Positions 13,601 through 25,559 are shown, numbered from the stretch's first letter. The stretch is DNA of 64,000 nt from Theristus sp. LFF4_11 (GCA_030248135.1 JASANC010005240.1:19082-83081), one strand, 5' to 3'. Program-made: numbers and translations. Notes: generated by a model not told the origin, from the letters alone.

Positions 13601-14687
13601 AAATAAACTCAAAAAATTGTGTTAGACTGCATGACTGAAAACTGGACCCCAGACCCCAGGTGATCAAGATTGCCGTTTTGCATGCAGGTGCCCGTCCTCC
13701 AATACCTGTACTATCTGACTCAAATCGGCCTCGCAATGTCACCATTGAGCAACAATTCACTCTTCCTCAACTACCACCGAAACCCGTTGCCGGACTTCTT
13801 GATGAAAGGACTCAACGTCAGTCTGTCAACCGATGACCCATTGCAGTTTCACTTCACCAAGGTATGGAATTGGTTTTAAAGAATTTGCTATTTAAGCTGA
13901 GCTCAAATGACATAGCCGATTTGCTGAATTTCATTGGGCTCTTTTGCCCGTTGCCACCCACCACAGGCGTACCGAGTGTAACTCAAATCGAAACACGTTC
14001 AGAACAAAAAATGTTTAACAACTTTCTATCTGCGAACCTAAATTATCCACACAGGAACCTTTGATGGAAGAATACAGCATTGCGGCGCAAGTGTGGAAGT
14101 TGAGCCCGAGCGATATGTGCGAGATTGCGCGAAACAGCATTCTCCAGAGCGGGTTTGAGAATGCGGTAAGTGATGCGAGTGACGGTTAGGTTAAGCGGGG
14201 CATTTTTTGATGAATTTTGCATATTTTCATCACATGCATATTTCTGTGGATGGCTGAAACTGTGATCATGCAAGTAACTCAAAAAAGTAACTTTGCTGAC
14301 CTTTGGTGGTGTAGTATGACGACATGACGAATGTATAACCATGGTGGGTGACTTATCGTTAGCATTCAACCACCAGAGCATTTATATTCATGAGCGACAA
14401 CGTGTTTTTTTGGAGAGCTTCCGTCTCACTCTGTTTGGTGTGCTTCCCGTAATTCGGAACGTTCGCTTGAAAATGCGCTCTGAATTCAGGTGAAAGTGCA
14501 CTGGCTCGGCCCGGCCTACCTGGAGGAGGGCGTCAGCGGCAACGACATGTCACGAACGAACGTGCCCGACATTCGTGTGTCGTATCGACACGAGACGATG
14601 GTGAACGAGTTGTCGACGATCTTCACGCCCATACAACGCCAGCAGAGTTGGGCGGCAGCGGCGGCGACCGCCAACAAAACGGTGTGA
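1618..14687 (+). CDS. AMP deaminase (multi-exon)
   Basis: Deaminates AMP to IMP plus ammonia in the cytosolic purine nucleotide cycle. Exons read with matching phases: 1618-1801, 5777-6041, 6645-6816, probably 7665-7802, an exon ending 8177 (certain from 8086), 8493-8622, 10812-11006, 11838-11969, 12219-12382, 12682-12808, 13119-13403, 13688-13861, 14055-14165 and 14490-14687 (TGA). Family signatures are clear: [19 protein letters not shown] with the metal-binding HxH (10812 exon), [11 protein letters not shown] (13119), [12 protein letters not shown] (13688) and EPLMEEY (14055). The N-terminal exons carry the variable, low-conservation head (acidic, then Thr/Ala-rich) before [18 protein letters not shown]. 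The start codon lies upstream and was not found. The segment between 6817 and 8085 is uncertain: the 8086 acceptor is phase 0 but 6816 and 7802 end in phase 1, so a longer or additional exon is needed. Every exon from 8493 on is firm. Confidence 0.93.
1802..5776 (+). other. Large first visible intron of AMP deaminase
   Basis: Runs from a GTACG donor after a split Arg codon to a TTGCAG acceptor. It is AT-rich, holds one clear about 190-bp MITE (2922-3112), a diverged end of the same family near 1930-2070, and partial TCAGCTGATTGG-type MITE ends near 4480-4570. I see no coding exon in it; the open frames are short and unbiased. Confidence 0.5.
2922..3112. mobile_element. MITE, 200-bp family A
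   Basis: Inverted ends TTTTAGGTCTGCGACTCAAT and CGCATTGAGTCTCGAGACC surround a core with GAATTCCCGCGTCATGCATG. The same unit recurs in both orientations at 24821, 47717, 49376, 49755 and 52964. No coding capacity; a non-autonomous DNA transposon is the likely class. Confidence 0.7.
7803..8085 (+). other. Extreme GC-rich tract inside AMP deaminase
   Basis: From about 7850 to 8085 the sequence is almost only C and G (runs of CCCC, GGGG, GCGCGC), unlike the rest of the window. In the frame of the following exon it would encode a Pro/Gly/Ala/Arg-rich stretch of about 80 residues, which is not a conserved part of AMP deaminases. A GTACGT donor at 7803 and a CACAG acceptor at 8081-8085 would make most of it an intron, but the exon phases then disagree. 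It may be intron, a low-complexity insertion, or a sequencing or assembly artefact. Confidence 0.5.
8776..9072. repeat. GCGGCC minisatellite, left arm
   Basis: About 18-20 head-to-tail units of 15-17 bp of the type GATTGCGGCCTGGAC, with variants GCGTAGCGGCCTGAAG and GATTGCGGCCCGGGAC. The reverse complement of the same array lies at 10418-10672, so the two form long repetitive inverted arms around a 1.35-kb core. Located in the AMP deaminase intron after the 8493-8622 exon. Confidence 0.9.
9414..10055. mobile_element. TA-flanked TIR element (GGGTTGTTAAAC family), copy 1
   Basis: Ends (A)GGTTGTTAAACAAAAA and ...TTTTTTCAACAACCC, with TA next to each end. Its core (tokens such as CACTAATTGTC, GATGCAGATAAGGTGAC on one strand) is the reverse complement of the copy at 42070-42782 along its whole length. 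Non-coding, so a non-autonomous DNA transposon. Confidence 0.8.
10418..10672. repeat. GCGGCC minisatellite, right arm
   Basis: Reverse-complement array of the 8776-9072 minisatellite: repeated GGGCCGCAATCGTCC and GGCCGCAATCCTTCA units. It ends about 140 bp before the next AMP deaminase exon. Confidence 0.9.
11028..11472. mobile_element. Palindromic element with AAGGCCCGTTCATAC ends
   Basis: Left end AAGGCCCGTTCATAC, right end GTATGAACGGGCCTT, exact inverted copies. Inside the left half are repeated GGCACGTCAC units like those of the big foldback element at 25.8 kb. Inner inverted segments GTGGTCAGTTCTATAAAA and its complement flank a second, nested MITE. Lies in an AMP deaminase intron, starting 22 bp after the exon end. 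Confidence 0.75.
11231..11423. mobile_element. Mariner-like MITE nested in palindromic element
   Basis: Inverted ends CTCCAGGGTGTTCCAAAA and TTTTGGGACACCCTGGAG flanked by TA on both sides. The CAGGGTGT(C/T)CCAAAA end matches ends known from mariner-type transposons, and TA is their target. 193 bp, non-coding. Confidence 0.8.
12920..12987. repeat. 68-bp hairpin repeat (family H)
   Basis: GCATTCATGAAGCGGTATAT... pairs with ...AAATATGCTGCTTCGTGAGTGCC, giving one long hairpin with a small loop. Related hairpins are at 37518-37576 and 38009-38102. It lies in an AMP deaminase intron. Confidence 0.65.
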
Positions 14688-16509
14688 TTCGGGAAAAAAT
14701 ATAGAAAGTTTCGTGAAATGTTCTTGGGAGAACGAAATGTTTGTCAGAATGCCGAGCGAATTTGTGTTCTTATGGTGTAATTGATGTTGGCCAAGTGGAT
14801 CGTTCTGTGAAGAACGATAGATTTATTTATAAGGGTTAAAGAGAAGGTGTATGTTCATCGCGGTAGCTGGATAAATCTTTCTGTGTAAAACGATATAATC
14901 ATGAAGTTTAAATGATGAGTTACAGCGTGCAAGCACTGTTTCTTGCGGTTTCGCCTGGTAGGAAAAGAGTATCTTTTTTATGGTGTAATTTACTGATTGG
15001 ATGAATCGTCTATGAAGAAGGAGATCTGTGGGGAATTTAAGAAGATATTTGGTTCTTAATTCATGTGATTTTTTGTGGCGTTCCAGGAAGAACTGTGCTT
15101 TATATCTGGTGATGTTTTAGGCTTTTCCTGGAATGATTAGAGGGTTGGTGGTTTTTGTGATTTGTTTTTGGGTGATTTGGCATTGATTTTAGTGTCAAGT
15201 GTTATACTGTCTTGTTTTGGTTGTACAAAAAACGCTTGACTTGTTTGTAAAAATGCTTTTCTTTGCGTTTGCTTGAGTGGCAGAAAATCGAGATTTACTC
15301 ATCGGCTTTTTTTAATGTTGGTCTTCGACAACGCACAACGTACCTTCTAAGAAACTGTGTTTCGAGTTTTCGTTCAAAACACGAAACATTTTCAACCGAG
15401 CCTATTATTCAACCCCATAATTTTGCACAACTGTTGTTCGTATTCTGCCTGCTTTGATTTTTCATTTTGACTGTCGCATTCTATTTTCTGGACTTTCAAT
15501 CCGAACTTTATGGGTGAATTTTGACAAATTGGTTTTTTCTTTTCACAGATGATGTGGTATTGTCTTTTTTCGAACTTGGGTCATTGGGAACAAATAGCAA
15601 CGCAATGATAATGCACGCTTCCTTGTGTTTGTGTGTGTTTGTTGATTTCGGTTATGTCCATTTAACCGCTGGTCACACACAAACTATAGTGGTGTCCAAC
15701 GGTAAGTTTTGCACAAAATATAATTGAACTTGCTCTCTTCACATTTTTTGATGAACTTGAATCGCTATTTATGTGGTTTTGTTTTGAAGAATAAAAAACT
15801 GTGGTGCTGTGTGTTTTTGTGGTCGTCATTGTTTAAAAAAAATCCGTTTTTTTGTGAATATCCCACAGCGTTTTCCTAGTCCGAAAATTCCGTGACAAAT
15901 TTTGCATTACTCTCATTTTGTTTGTATTGCTCACATTTCCTCCGTCAATAAATTTGCCTAATCCATCCATTCTTTGCTTCAGTCAATAAGTACTGTACTT
16001 GTTTCAGTTATAAATAATTTCCAACATTTTTGCACGTTTTATTTTCCAAGTGAGTTGTTGTTGAGCACACCATCTCCGTTATAAACAACGCAAAATGTTA
16101 CTTGATTTTCAGAATTTGCAACATATTTTAGTTGCAATAAAAGCTGTGTTCATTGGACAATCTACTGTTTTTCTCTAATTTATTCATTGCTTGCTTTGGA
16201 ACGATTGAGTGCCATTTTCTGTGATTTAAAAATATCCCGTTTTCTGAGTGTGCATGATTCAAGCGTCGTCATTGATTGGCGGTTTTACATTGTGCCGTAC
16301 TTCACTATTATTTTGTCAACGGTGTTCTCTTGCGTGATGCTTTGTGAGAAGAGAAAGGTAATAAATAATTCAATGAAATTGACAAACTGGTGGCAGCTTT
16401 GAAACTTTAAGTTGACAAAGTCGGTCTTCATGCAAACAGGACTTTGCTAATTTCACCGTGATTTGGTGAGAGAGAGCCAGCTTTTTTAGAATCTGGACCA
16501 CAACACTTA
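14688..16509 (+). other. Region between AMP deaminase and GT92
   Basis: T-rich, no open frame with exon-like features. Possible polyadenylation signals AATAAA occur near 15790, 15945 and 16136; the 3' end of the AMP deaminase mRNA is probably here. Confidence 0.4.
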
Positions 16510-19500
16510 ATGGAAAAGAAGAGAAAAATGTCAACAATCCACCGAGCGCTAATTTTTCTTTTAGTAGTTCAGTCCAACTTTGTGTATTGCTTGATTCGTT
16601 TTTCGAACGAATGTCCAAACACCGAAGCATCAGAACCGCTGTGCGACGTGCGCTTCTGTGCAGCCAGTGTCAAAACGGTCCACTGGGCCACGGAGAAATG
16701 GGCGCAAATTGGAGAGTTGCCGATCGAGGTTGCAACTTTCTTGTTCTGATTTTTGTTTGGTTTCTGATCCTACAGTCGAACTCTAAATTGTAGGAAATCA
16801 GCTGATTTGTTGGTGATCACGTGATGCTTTTAAAATTTCTGTGCAGGCATTGCTGTGGAGCGTGGTCTGCGGGAGTCTGTCGTCCCGTCCAGCACAGCAA
16901 AGCATGCATCACGTGACCATCAACCAATCAGCTGATTCCCTATAATTTAGAGTTCGACAGTAGAAAGCTTTCATTTGCGTTCTCGTTCAGCGGCGGCTGA
17001 GCAAACCGAACTATTTCAAAAAATACCTGCCTTGTCAAAGCATTGTGTCAGAAATATTCCTGCCTCACAAAGTGCTGTGTTCAAATGTAGCCAAACAGTG
17101 TTCGCTTGTAACAAATGTACGAAATGATTTAAAAAAACAGATTTTCAACGCTTATTGGGACGATCGAAACTCGAGTCTGCCCATGGCCACTCCGGCCGAT
17201 CAGTTCACCATCCGGACGATTGCGCACGGACTCCAGGTAAGTTTTACAAAAATAGCTTTTTTCGCATTTTCTGAGGTGATTCTGGCGACGTCGTCGTCAA
17301 ACTGTGCTTTCCGTGTTGTCGTATGCGAGTTGCGATCATGCCTTCCATTAGTGAGCCAGCCTGGCCTGTCGGCTATCGGCTAGCTCCGCCTCCGTGCGCG
17401 TTCAGTACTCGTTTTTACTGAAGCGAAATTTTTACTGAAGGTTTCAATTTTTAACTGTTACTATCCGATAACTGCAATACTAAAAAAATTTACCAACTGA
17501 AGTTTTTACTGAACTTAAACAGCGCTCGGTGCAAGCAGTCAACAGGCATCAGAGGATTAGTTGGACGTGGGCGTTTTGCACTGGTGCAGCCAATCAATTC
17601 ATCAACATAATTTTTTTGTTGCACCCACTTTTTTAGGCACAATTCAACGATATTCCACCAATCCATTGTCACGTTCAAGTGGCCGAAAAAGAGGTCGACG
17701 AACGATTCACGAGTACCAACAACGACCACTCGTCTACCGTCGATGAGAAAATCCAAAATCGCAGTCGCAATTGGCTGTACGTCGGTCTCGCACGCTGGGT
17801 GCGAGTGTATGCGAGCATTGCGATACCGCACGAATACACGGCACATATGTTGCTGTGTGACACCATGGAAAACTGTGTGTTGTTGCGCTTTTGGAGAGAA
17901 CGGAAATGTTTTCGTTGAAATATGGGCAAGCAAGGGATAGCGAATCAATTTAATGCAGTGCTAAGTCAGTGTGCAACTGCAGCCACGCTGCTTTCAAATT
18001 TCGAATAGAAACATGGGAGTTTGTGTCAAACTGCGGAATGGAGGGGTGTTTTCAACTTAAGTTATTCACAAAATTCAAGGTAGACACACTTTTCGGGGAT
18101 TGGTAATATTTCTCTATTTAACTTCTTTTTGTTGATTGCATTTAAAAAGACATGTTTTGTTTTTTAAGCTCGTCCAAGTGCAGTCGCATTTTCTGCGTCA
18201 CCCTGTAACGCGACCTTGATCGGCTTGCCAATCCGCTATCCACCGGCGCTGCAAAAACCCGCACTAACACTTAGCATTTGTCTGTCACCGCTGCATAACA
18301 AAGCCACGCCAATCCAATTGGCCGAGTTTGTCGAAATCTACCGATTGATGGGCGCGCAACATTTCACGTTTTACGTTCATAAGCAATCGTTGCGAGATCC
18401 CAATGTGGTCAAGTTGGCACGGCACTACGCGAAAGAGAACCTGGCAACCGTTGTGGACTGGCCGGTCAGCGCTGCGCATTCGTGAGTGGTTTTCGGTGTG
18501 CTCGTTATATTCGTTTAGCACATCCTTCAAAAACACTCGCCTGTAAGGCGCAAAGCACCAGGCTTTCAGTTTGCTTGATATCTTGCAGTAATTTTCACGT
18601 GAAGGAATCAACCAAACCAAGCGAACGCGTTTGTGCGTGAAAAGCGAATGTATTGAAATTACACGTGGTCATTCGCTTCGTTCCCGCTCGAATGAACCGA
18701 CCACACGTTGCTTGCTTTCAGTTTTTAATTGTTGTTTTCTTTTACACGAATCACTGTTTTCAGCTATTTTTACTTTGACCAACGAAGCGCATTGAACGAC
18801 TGTCTGTATCGGAATCTCGGTTACGCCCGGTTCACGGCCATCTTGGATCTGGATGAGGTGATGTTGCCGAATCGAACTGGAAACTCGTTGATAAAATTAT
18901 TGACAGGTCCGAATGAAAGAAAATTCCGTTTGTTTTCTTGCAGTTTTTTTAAACTTCTTTTGTGTGATACGTTCAACGTTAAAATTTAAAAGCAAAACAG
19001 AGGAAAAGTTCATTCAGAAAACAGCAGGGATCACTCTCACTTTTGGAATCTCAGGAATGAGTCTGCATTGGATTTCCTGATTCTCACTTTTTCGAAACAA
19101 GTAAACAGTGCAGCTTTTTGTGGAGAACCATCAAAGAGACATTGGTAAACATTACCGGTAAATTTTGGTGTTCCGTAGTTTGCTACTGAACTTTTTGCTC
19201 AGCTCAGGTGTAAATAAAATCGGAAATCGTGATATTTTTTTAAAATTCTTGCAGACACCGCCGACGCCAACGGCTCAATCGCGAGCATCTGCTTCCAGCA
19301 CGTGCTCGTGCACCCGCACGCGGATGCGCACAGCGTGTCGCCACTGCGAACGCTACGACGAATTCGTCTCGCCGAGCGCGTCTATCCGGAGGGCGCCGTT
19401 CGCAGTAAATGCGCTCACGTCACTCGCAAAGTGGCCGCCGTCGACATCCACACGGCGCAGTGGCTGCTGCGCCAGCACCACCACGTGCGCTACTTGGCTC

Positions 19501-19682
19501 GCACGGACGCCCTATTGCTCCATTATCGACCGCTCATGATGCATTCGCTCGAGAAGGCGCAACCGGCGATTCGCTTTGTTGACGACCCGATCATGCGCAC
19601 GCGATTTCAGCCGTTGCATTTGGAGGAGCGCGTTTTTCAACGGCTCGCTGAGGCTGGTGTGAAACTCGTGCTGAATGAATAG
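16510..19682 (+). CDS. Glycosyltransferase family 92 protein
   Basis: GT92 enzymes add galactose to glycan cores in the Golgi lumen, a family strongly expanded in nematodes. Exons: 16510-16728 (start 16510 or 16528; the N-terminus MSTIHRALIFLLVVQ looks like a signal/anchor segment), 17141-17236 (AYWDDR near the domain start), 17637 to about 17861, 18169-18481, 18764-18906 and 19255-19682 (TAG). The 18169 exon carries LTLSICLSPLHN and EIYRLMGAQHFTFYVHK; the 18764 exon has RSALNDCLYRNLGYARF followed by DLDEVMLP, the DxD-type nucleotide-sugar/metal site; the last exon has the family's late His motif (LLLHYR). All internal phases match except that the end of the 17637 exon is not certain: a T/GTGACA donor at 17862 fits the phase. 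The intron at 16.7-17.1 kb contains a MITE. Substrate cannot be read from sequence. Confidence 0.88.
16773..16960. mobile_element. MITE, CAGTCGAAC family
   Basis: Inverted ends CAGTCGAACTCTAAATT and AATTTAGAGTTCGACAG, about 50 bp of pairing, TA on both sides. The arms contain ATCACGTGATGC and ACCAATCAGCTGATT. In a GT92 intron. Relatives at 39443, 45977, 58739 and 59362. Confidence 0.85.
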
Positions 19683-19837
19683 CACTGGTTGAACTGTATT
19701 TTTACATCTAAAACCACCCCATTGTTATTCACAAACCTGTGTATGTATGCACAGAAAAGCTAGCACCAAACAAAAATTGCGGTTAGCAGTCTTGGCAAGC
19801 AAACGTGAAGGCTTAAATTCTGCATCTGAATGACGAA

Positions 19838-22740
19838 TTACTCATAATAAAGCGAATAATAGTCGTCTTCTCTTTTTGACGACTGTTCCGTAGGTTCCGT
19901 TGACGTCGCGATCTCTGTCGTTTCCCTTGTTTGCTCCTCTTGCGCCGCTGATGAGGATTTTTGCTGCACTGGTGCTGGTTCGTGATGAAAGATTGTCAGC
20001 TCTCCACTTTTTAGCTCCGGTGGAATAAGTGGTGGAGCACCGTGCTGTTGCGTGCCGAAATTACCGAAGCTTGACTGTGCGGGCAGTTGATTGCCGAAAT
20101 TACCGAAACTTGACTGTGGTGATTGATGAAAGTGTTCACCGGGGTTAGTCCGGCCAGTTACAGGCGCTGCACCAGTCTGATGGTTACCAAGTGCCGGTAA
20201 TGCAGCAGCTTGACCTGTCCCATGATGTAGTTGATGTTGGTTGATTGGAACCCTTTGACTAGGAACGTGGTGCGGTTGCGGTTGGCTGAATGGAACCGAT
20301 TGATGGAGAATTGTTGATGGTTGATTTACGGTTGGCACCTGGTGACGACCGCCTTTGTTGGTTCTTGGAACTGGCTGACTCGCAATTACCGGCTGTGGTG
20401 TTGTTTGCGTCGGTGTGTGTTGTCTGTTTTCTTGATTTGTCGGACGTGACCTGAAGAACACGTAGTCCTTGTCGTCCTTGTCGTCGTCTTCGTACACCAC
20501 TCGCCTCAGCACTGGTATCGGATCTGGATAGGCGACTCTCAGTAGCTCATCCTCATAAGCACTATAATCGGCGGCGCCTTTGTCAACATGGAACGCCAGT
20601 TCCGGATACGCTTGGATGATGTCGGCGCTGGAGCCGGACTTCCGCGGTAGCGCGCTGTGATTCGGCGGAAACGCGTCCGGATAAATCGCCTCCTCGACGT
20701 TCTCGAACAAGCTGCCGATCAGACGCATGAAAGTGTCCGATTTGCTCAACAGGTCCGCGATTACCGTCAGGCCGTTTTGATCTTCCAGCAGTTTCAGGAA
20801 GGTCTGAGAAAACCAAAGTTGGATGTCGGTTGGTTCACCAAGCTTTGATGGTGCACTGAGCGTGCTTGGCGATTTTGCCAGCCAGCGAAAAAGATACGGC
20901 AATGGCATTACCTGCAAGTTGAGCATCATCGGACTCTTTCTGAACGTGTCCAAACGCGCGTACAACTCAGCGCAGTTTTTACTGTCGCACAGTCCGACCG
21001 GCGGAAGCTCTTTGAATTTCGGCTGGTATTCGTTGTGGTGTTCACGGATCATGCCTACACAAATGAAAACGTTCATTTGACAATAACAACACAAGAATAA
21101 TGACATCCTTTCCTATGTTGTTTTGCTTTTTTCACCAACCCATGACGCTGTCCATCAAACGAAGTGGAGCGTCGTGCGAGAATGAGAGGCGCGTGGCCCT
21201 CGGGGCGACGATCGGTTGGTCTGGGGGTGTCATCAACGAAAGTAGGTCAACGTCGCCTGAAAAACGAAAAAAGCATTGGTCTTGCATTTGCAAGTTAAAA
21301 TGGGTGTTTTTTGTTTTCACGAATATGTTTACATTTCTGCGTTTCTCTTTGAAACTTCATATTTTTTTTATAAATCACTTTATGTTTCAGTGCGTCTTCT
21401 TTGTATGTGTTTATATGGAATTTCATCTGGTGTTGTGCTTGCAACAGCTGAGCGTTGAGCATTATTGTGGAACGCCACAGTGCCAAACGCTTACATTTCA
21501 GCTAAACGTCATTCGTGCAATGAGCAACGAATCTCAAAAAAGTGTCATTTAGCTCCCAGAAAACCGTTTTTCATTCTTCATAATTAGCTGTCATTGTCAC
21601 TCAACTACCGTTCTCCAAAACTGCAAAAATCACGTGTCTGCGTGTTTTTTTCGGCAGAAAAAATAACAGACACAAAGCAAGTAAACAACGTCTTACACTA
21701 TTTGGCGTGGCCTTTCAAATAGTTTTTGAAGGAGTTTTTCTCCGGACCGCAAAAATAACAAAACTCGTCACCATCACTATCAGTTTTAAAACTATGTTTT
21801 GAAGTGTATGCTATTGATGAGAGCTCTGACAGGAGACGAGATGTAAACGCAAGGCACATAAATATTTTTGTCATCGTCATATTTTGGAAGAGCAAAGTGA
21901 AAGGAAAATAAAGTTAAAGTTAAAATATAATGGTGCAACGTGTGGCTGACAGGGACCGGCAAAAGCTTCTAAATGCGGTTCAAAAAACCGCTAACAAGAA
22001 AGATAACGTTTATATTCAAACGCGGTCATTTTGAGGCTAGAGCTGTCCAGACTGAATGCCATTCCAGACAAAAAAAAGTTTCACTTCAACTTCCAACTTT
22101 TGAAAACTTGATGCTTTTCCATTAACTTCAAAACAGCAAACCCATGCCACCTGGCCCGGGCGTGACCGCGATCGGCGGCAGCTGCGTCTGTGCGTGATAG
22201 CTCGTCAACAGTCGAACGCCCTCGCCTAACAAGTTGCTGATGATTCCCTGCTCACCGAACATGACGCTCATTAGCTTCAGGTTTGACACGTCGCTGACGT
22301 TGTTTCGATGCAGTTCATTCACTGAAACAGCACGAAAACAAATGGAATTGAATCAGAGGCACACGGTTAGAATTGAGGAAATCATCTTTTTGACAGGAGC
22401 TTTTGGAATTTTTTTTTCGTCTGAGTCGCCTTTAGGTGCGTGGTGTTTGAAATAAAATTGAAAAAACTTTGAGTATGTAGAAGAAAGAAAAATTCGGGAT
22501 GATGAGGTGTAGTTTCATTTTTGAATTTCTCCAAGTGTCTGGTTTTGAAGCGATTGTTTTGACTTGAGGTGGATACTGTAGCTTAGCGTGCCAGTGCGAC
22601 AATAATGAATTAGTAAACTTGGAAAAACAAAAGAATCGCTCACAAAATGAATTCGGAATAATTGGGGCCGTGTGAACAGATGTTGAAAATTTGCCCAAAA
22701 ATCCGAACAGCAGCGCGAACCGCAACAAACGTTGATTCAT
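19838..22740 (-). CDS. Secreted protein of unknown family, paralogue A
   Basis: I do not recognise the product. Four phase-matched exons on the - strand: 22740-22644 (ATG, hydrophobic signal MNQRLLRFALLFGFLGKF), 22321-22142 (or ending 22151), 21256-21140 and 21054-19838 (TAA stop), about 536 residues. After the signal come a hydrophilic helical segment, then LCDSKNCAELYARLDTFRKS, an FMRLIGSLFENVEEAIYP block, and a long Pro/Gln/His-rich tail with twice-repeated QSSFGNFG and an acidic end REDDYYSLYYE. Two Cys close together (LCxxxxC) and the signal peptide argue for secretion. The next gene upstream on the same strand shows the same LC-C motif and a DDYYSDYYD segment, so the two are probably tandem duplicates. 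Start choice rests on the signal peptide and the phase-1 join. Confidence 0.7.
21257..22141 (-). other. Intron 2 of paralogue A
   Basis: 885 bp without repeats I can name and without a coding frame that fits the flanking phases. Confidence 0.4.
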
Positions 22741-23630
22741 CTTGTTGATTGGTGGTCTGCGTGGTTTGCGGCGCAAAAAGTTTCGATCGAATAGACTGAT
22801 ATACCAGACGAAATCAATGTAATCAATGTGTCCAATGTTTGGTGTCCACTCTGAACAACTTTCGCTTATTACATGTTATTTGTCTCGTTGTCGTAAAAAT
22901 GACTCGCGCATTTGTTTTCGCGGTAGTTTCAGAAACGTTGAAAAATGACAACATTGACTTTTTTCATTTACATTGTTATACCTACATATATGCGTAGGAT
23001 TAAGGAAAAGAATTTTCAGATTCGTTTTGTTGTTTCTAACGCGTGCGGGTCTTGTGCACTTTCAGCAGTTTGTGATCTCATGGTATTTTTTTCTACAGAA
23101 ATTCACAATTACGAATGGTGACGTTTCACTTCTCTGCGTCTTGTATCTGATGGCGGAGTACTACAATGTAGCAAGAGATTCTGCGTGGGTGAAATAATCC
23201 AATTTTTCCTGTTTTGAAAATTTTACTCATCTTGACATTAACATTCAAACCAATTGAATGTGTAAGAGCAGTGGGCGGATCAACGTGTTTTACACATCGT
23301 GAAATTGGATAGCAACGGTGATTTTGCCAAGGCCCACGAATAACTGTCTTTATTCTTTTTGAGTTGCGTGTCATGGAAACTGTCGAAATATATCATTGAT
23401 CAACTTCTAATTGCACAATTACACAGTGGTGTTATCAATCGATAAAGATCTGGTAAATTGGCGACAGGTCAAATTCGTTTTTCGCTAGAGTAATGTTCTC
23501 GCAAAACACTTTTTGTTACGTTACAGTGACGACTGAATGCACGGTTTTACTACACGCGTTCATCAGGGCATTGCAATATATCAATCTCAGCCAATCAGCG
23601 CGTTACAAAAAAAAACAACGGAAAAACTCA

Positions 23631-25559
23631 TCACAACAACCAAGAGCCGCGCTCTTTGATAAACTCAGTGCAGTCTGTGAAAATCGACACAACATTCTGC
23701 GGTCGATTTGGAGACTTCGCAGTGGCAGTGGCCCTGGTCTGAGATTGGTCACGATTAGACTCAAATTCGCCATCATAATAGTCAGAGTAGTAATCGTCCG
23801 AATCATTCTCTCCGCCAATCGACGAAATCAAATCGAACTTTTCATCGTCGTTCAGTGTATCTGCGTTCCTCTTGTCTCGTTTCCTTTTCGCCGTCTTCTC
23901 GGCTGTTTTGCTCCCATTCGCGTCATCACCGCTTCGATGGTCGCTGCGCGTCTTTGGCGGTCGGTGATCGAAAAACGCGACAAACTCGTTCACGACGTCG
24001 ACACCCTTCACGAAAATCTCGCACGATTTCGCGTCAAGACCGACGTGAGAGCAGACGGCGCGGCGGGTTTCGGCCGTCTGCAGTTGACGGACCAGCGAGC
24101 CTGAGCAAAATTGAAACGTTTTTCTGCCGGTTTTTCTTTGTTGAACGAAGTCTTCAATTTGCTTGGAAATTTTATTGGAGATCATAGAAGGTGGATGATT
24201 TATCGGAGTCGTGGACTCGTGGATTTGCAGATTGGAGAGAAATCTTTCTCAAAAATTTGCAAATTTCATTCAGTGTTTCCATCAACTAGGCTCGAACACA
24301 CTGTAGTAATTCATGCCAGGAGAACTCAATAACTCATTTTCAATACGTCTGCACGACCAACCAATCATCAGCCACAAACGGCTTCAAGGTGATCTTAAGC
24401 TCCTGAAAAATAGTCGACTTAATTCATGTCAACCCTAATTTGTAATTCGCTGCTGCTATACAAATGCAACCATGTACCGCGAGCCCAAACGTCACCAATC
24501 AGCAAGCTTGTGCTTTCTGAGCCAGTTCTGTTTAGTTTTCTCACCTCTCAACTCCGGGTCCGCCATCATCTGTGCCATCCATTGCATGTTCGCATAAGAG
24601 GGATTGTTTTTGAAGTTCTCCGCTGTGCATTCGATGTATCGACAGACGGCCGGACTCGCGGTGCACAGGTGTTTTCGGGCGACGTTTTCATTGGCGTTCT
24701 GCGAACAATTTTTTTGCGGTTGAAGTTTTTTCACTTCTCTTCAGTCACCGATAGCGAACCGAATAACCCAAGTTGTGAAAGAATGTTTTCGGTTAGATAT
24801 GACTTGTTATCATTATCAATTTTTTTCAGGTTCTGCGAGACTGAATGCGTGTGCAGACATGAGGGAAACCATGTAGTTTCAATGTTTATGTGCAATTCAA
24901 AATCGTCTAAGTAGCCCGGTCCTATTTAGGGGACTCGGATCACTTACTCTGCCAATTTTGAATTTCCGCGTCATGCATGAAACTGTTTATACCTATCTAT
25001 GCGGGCATTGAGTGTCGGGGTCAAAATAAAAGATCATACACTTTTGTGCTGGTCGCAATCAAAAGCCTGATTATATTCAGAACGCAGTCAGTCAGCAGAA
25101 GTTTGTTACGGTCAGAAACTTTTTTAGTTTCCAGAGACATTTTCTAAGAAAAACTCCACTTTCGACGTTGTAAAATGTGGCCTGGTTATTTTTCAACCCC
25201 CCGTATAATTACACACACGATTGTTTAAGTGAAAATCTGAAGCCGATGATATCATGATGTGCGGATGGGCTTTTGCTGAACTTTGTGTGTGCCTGCATCT
25301 CGATGCAGCCAATGCAATTTTTGCACATAGTTGGATAGAATCCTTTTTTGTGAAGGGAGAAATTTTCAATAAGAAGAAAATCAATTCCCTGAAGTATCGG
25401 ATCAGCCCCCAGTACGCGGCGTGCGCGAATTGAGTCCTCGGAGTAATAGAGTCGATGATTGTTTGGATTATTAGGAGCTGATGAGCCTCCAGCGTTGATG
25501 TGACTGGAGATGAGCGGTTGAACCAACTGAAGGGCACGATTGAAAAAATTGCCAAAGTC
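23631..25559 (-). CDS. Unknown protein, paralogue B (incomplete model)
   Basis: Not recognised. Supported exons on the - strand: an exon from about 25559 (after a TTTTTGCAG acceptor) with DFGNFFNRALQLVQPLISSH, end uncertain; 24698-24545, with ARKHLCTASPAVCRYIECTA and ending DPELR in phase 1; and 24100-23631, with GSLVRQLQTAETRRAVC, a basic KRKRDKR patch and an acidic NDSDDYYSDYYDGEFES stretch, closing at a TGA. LC-x5-C, the acidic YY segment and exon order mirror the neighbouring gene at 19.8-22.7 kb, which supports a tandem paralogue. The first exon with the start codon was not found; an overlapping ATG-led frame from 25591 (MHINFFSTFLQTLAIF) is an alternative reading of the first exon. Intervening DNA at 24821-25036 is a MITE. 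Confidence 0.55.
24821..25036. mobile_element. MITE, 200-bp family A
   Basis: Starts TTTTTTCAGGTTCTGCGAGAC and ends GTCAAAATAAAAGATCAT; same core GAATT(C/T)CCGCGTCATGCATG as the copy at 2922. It lies in an intron of paralogue B. Confidence 0.7.

Noticed and set aside
23493..24104. 203-codon + strand frame
   Set aside because: Antisense to the 24100-23631 exon, which has matching splice phases and acidic/basic segments typical of protein.
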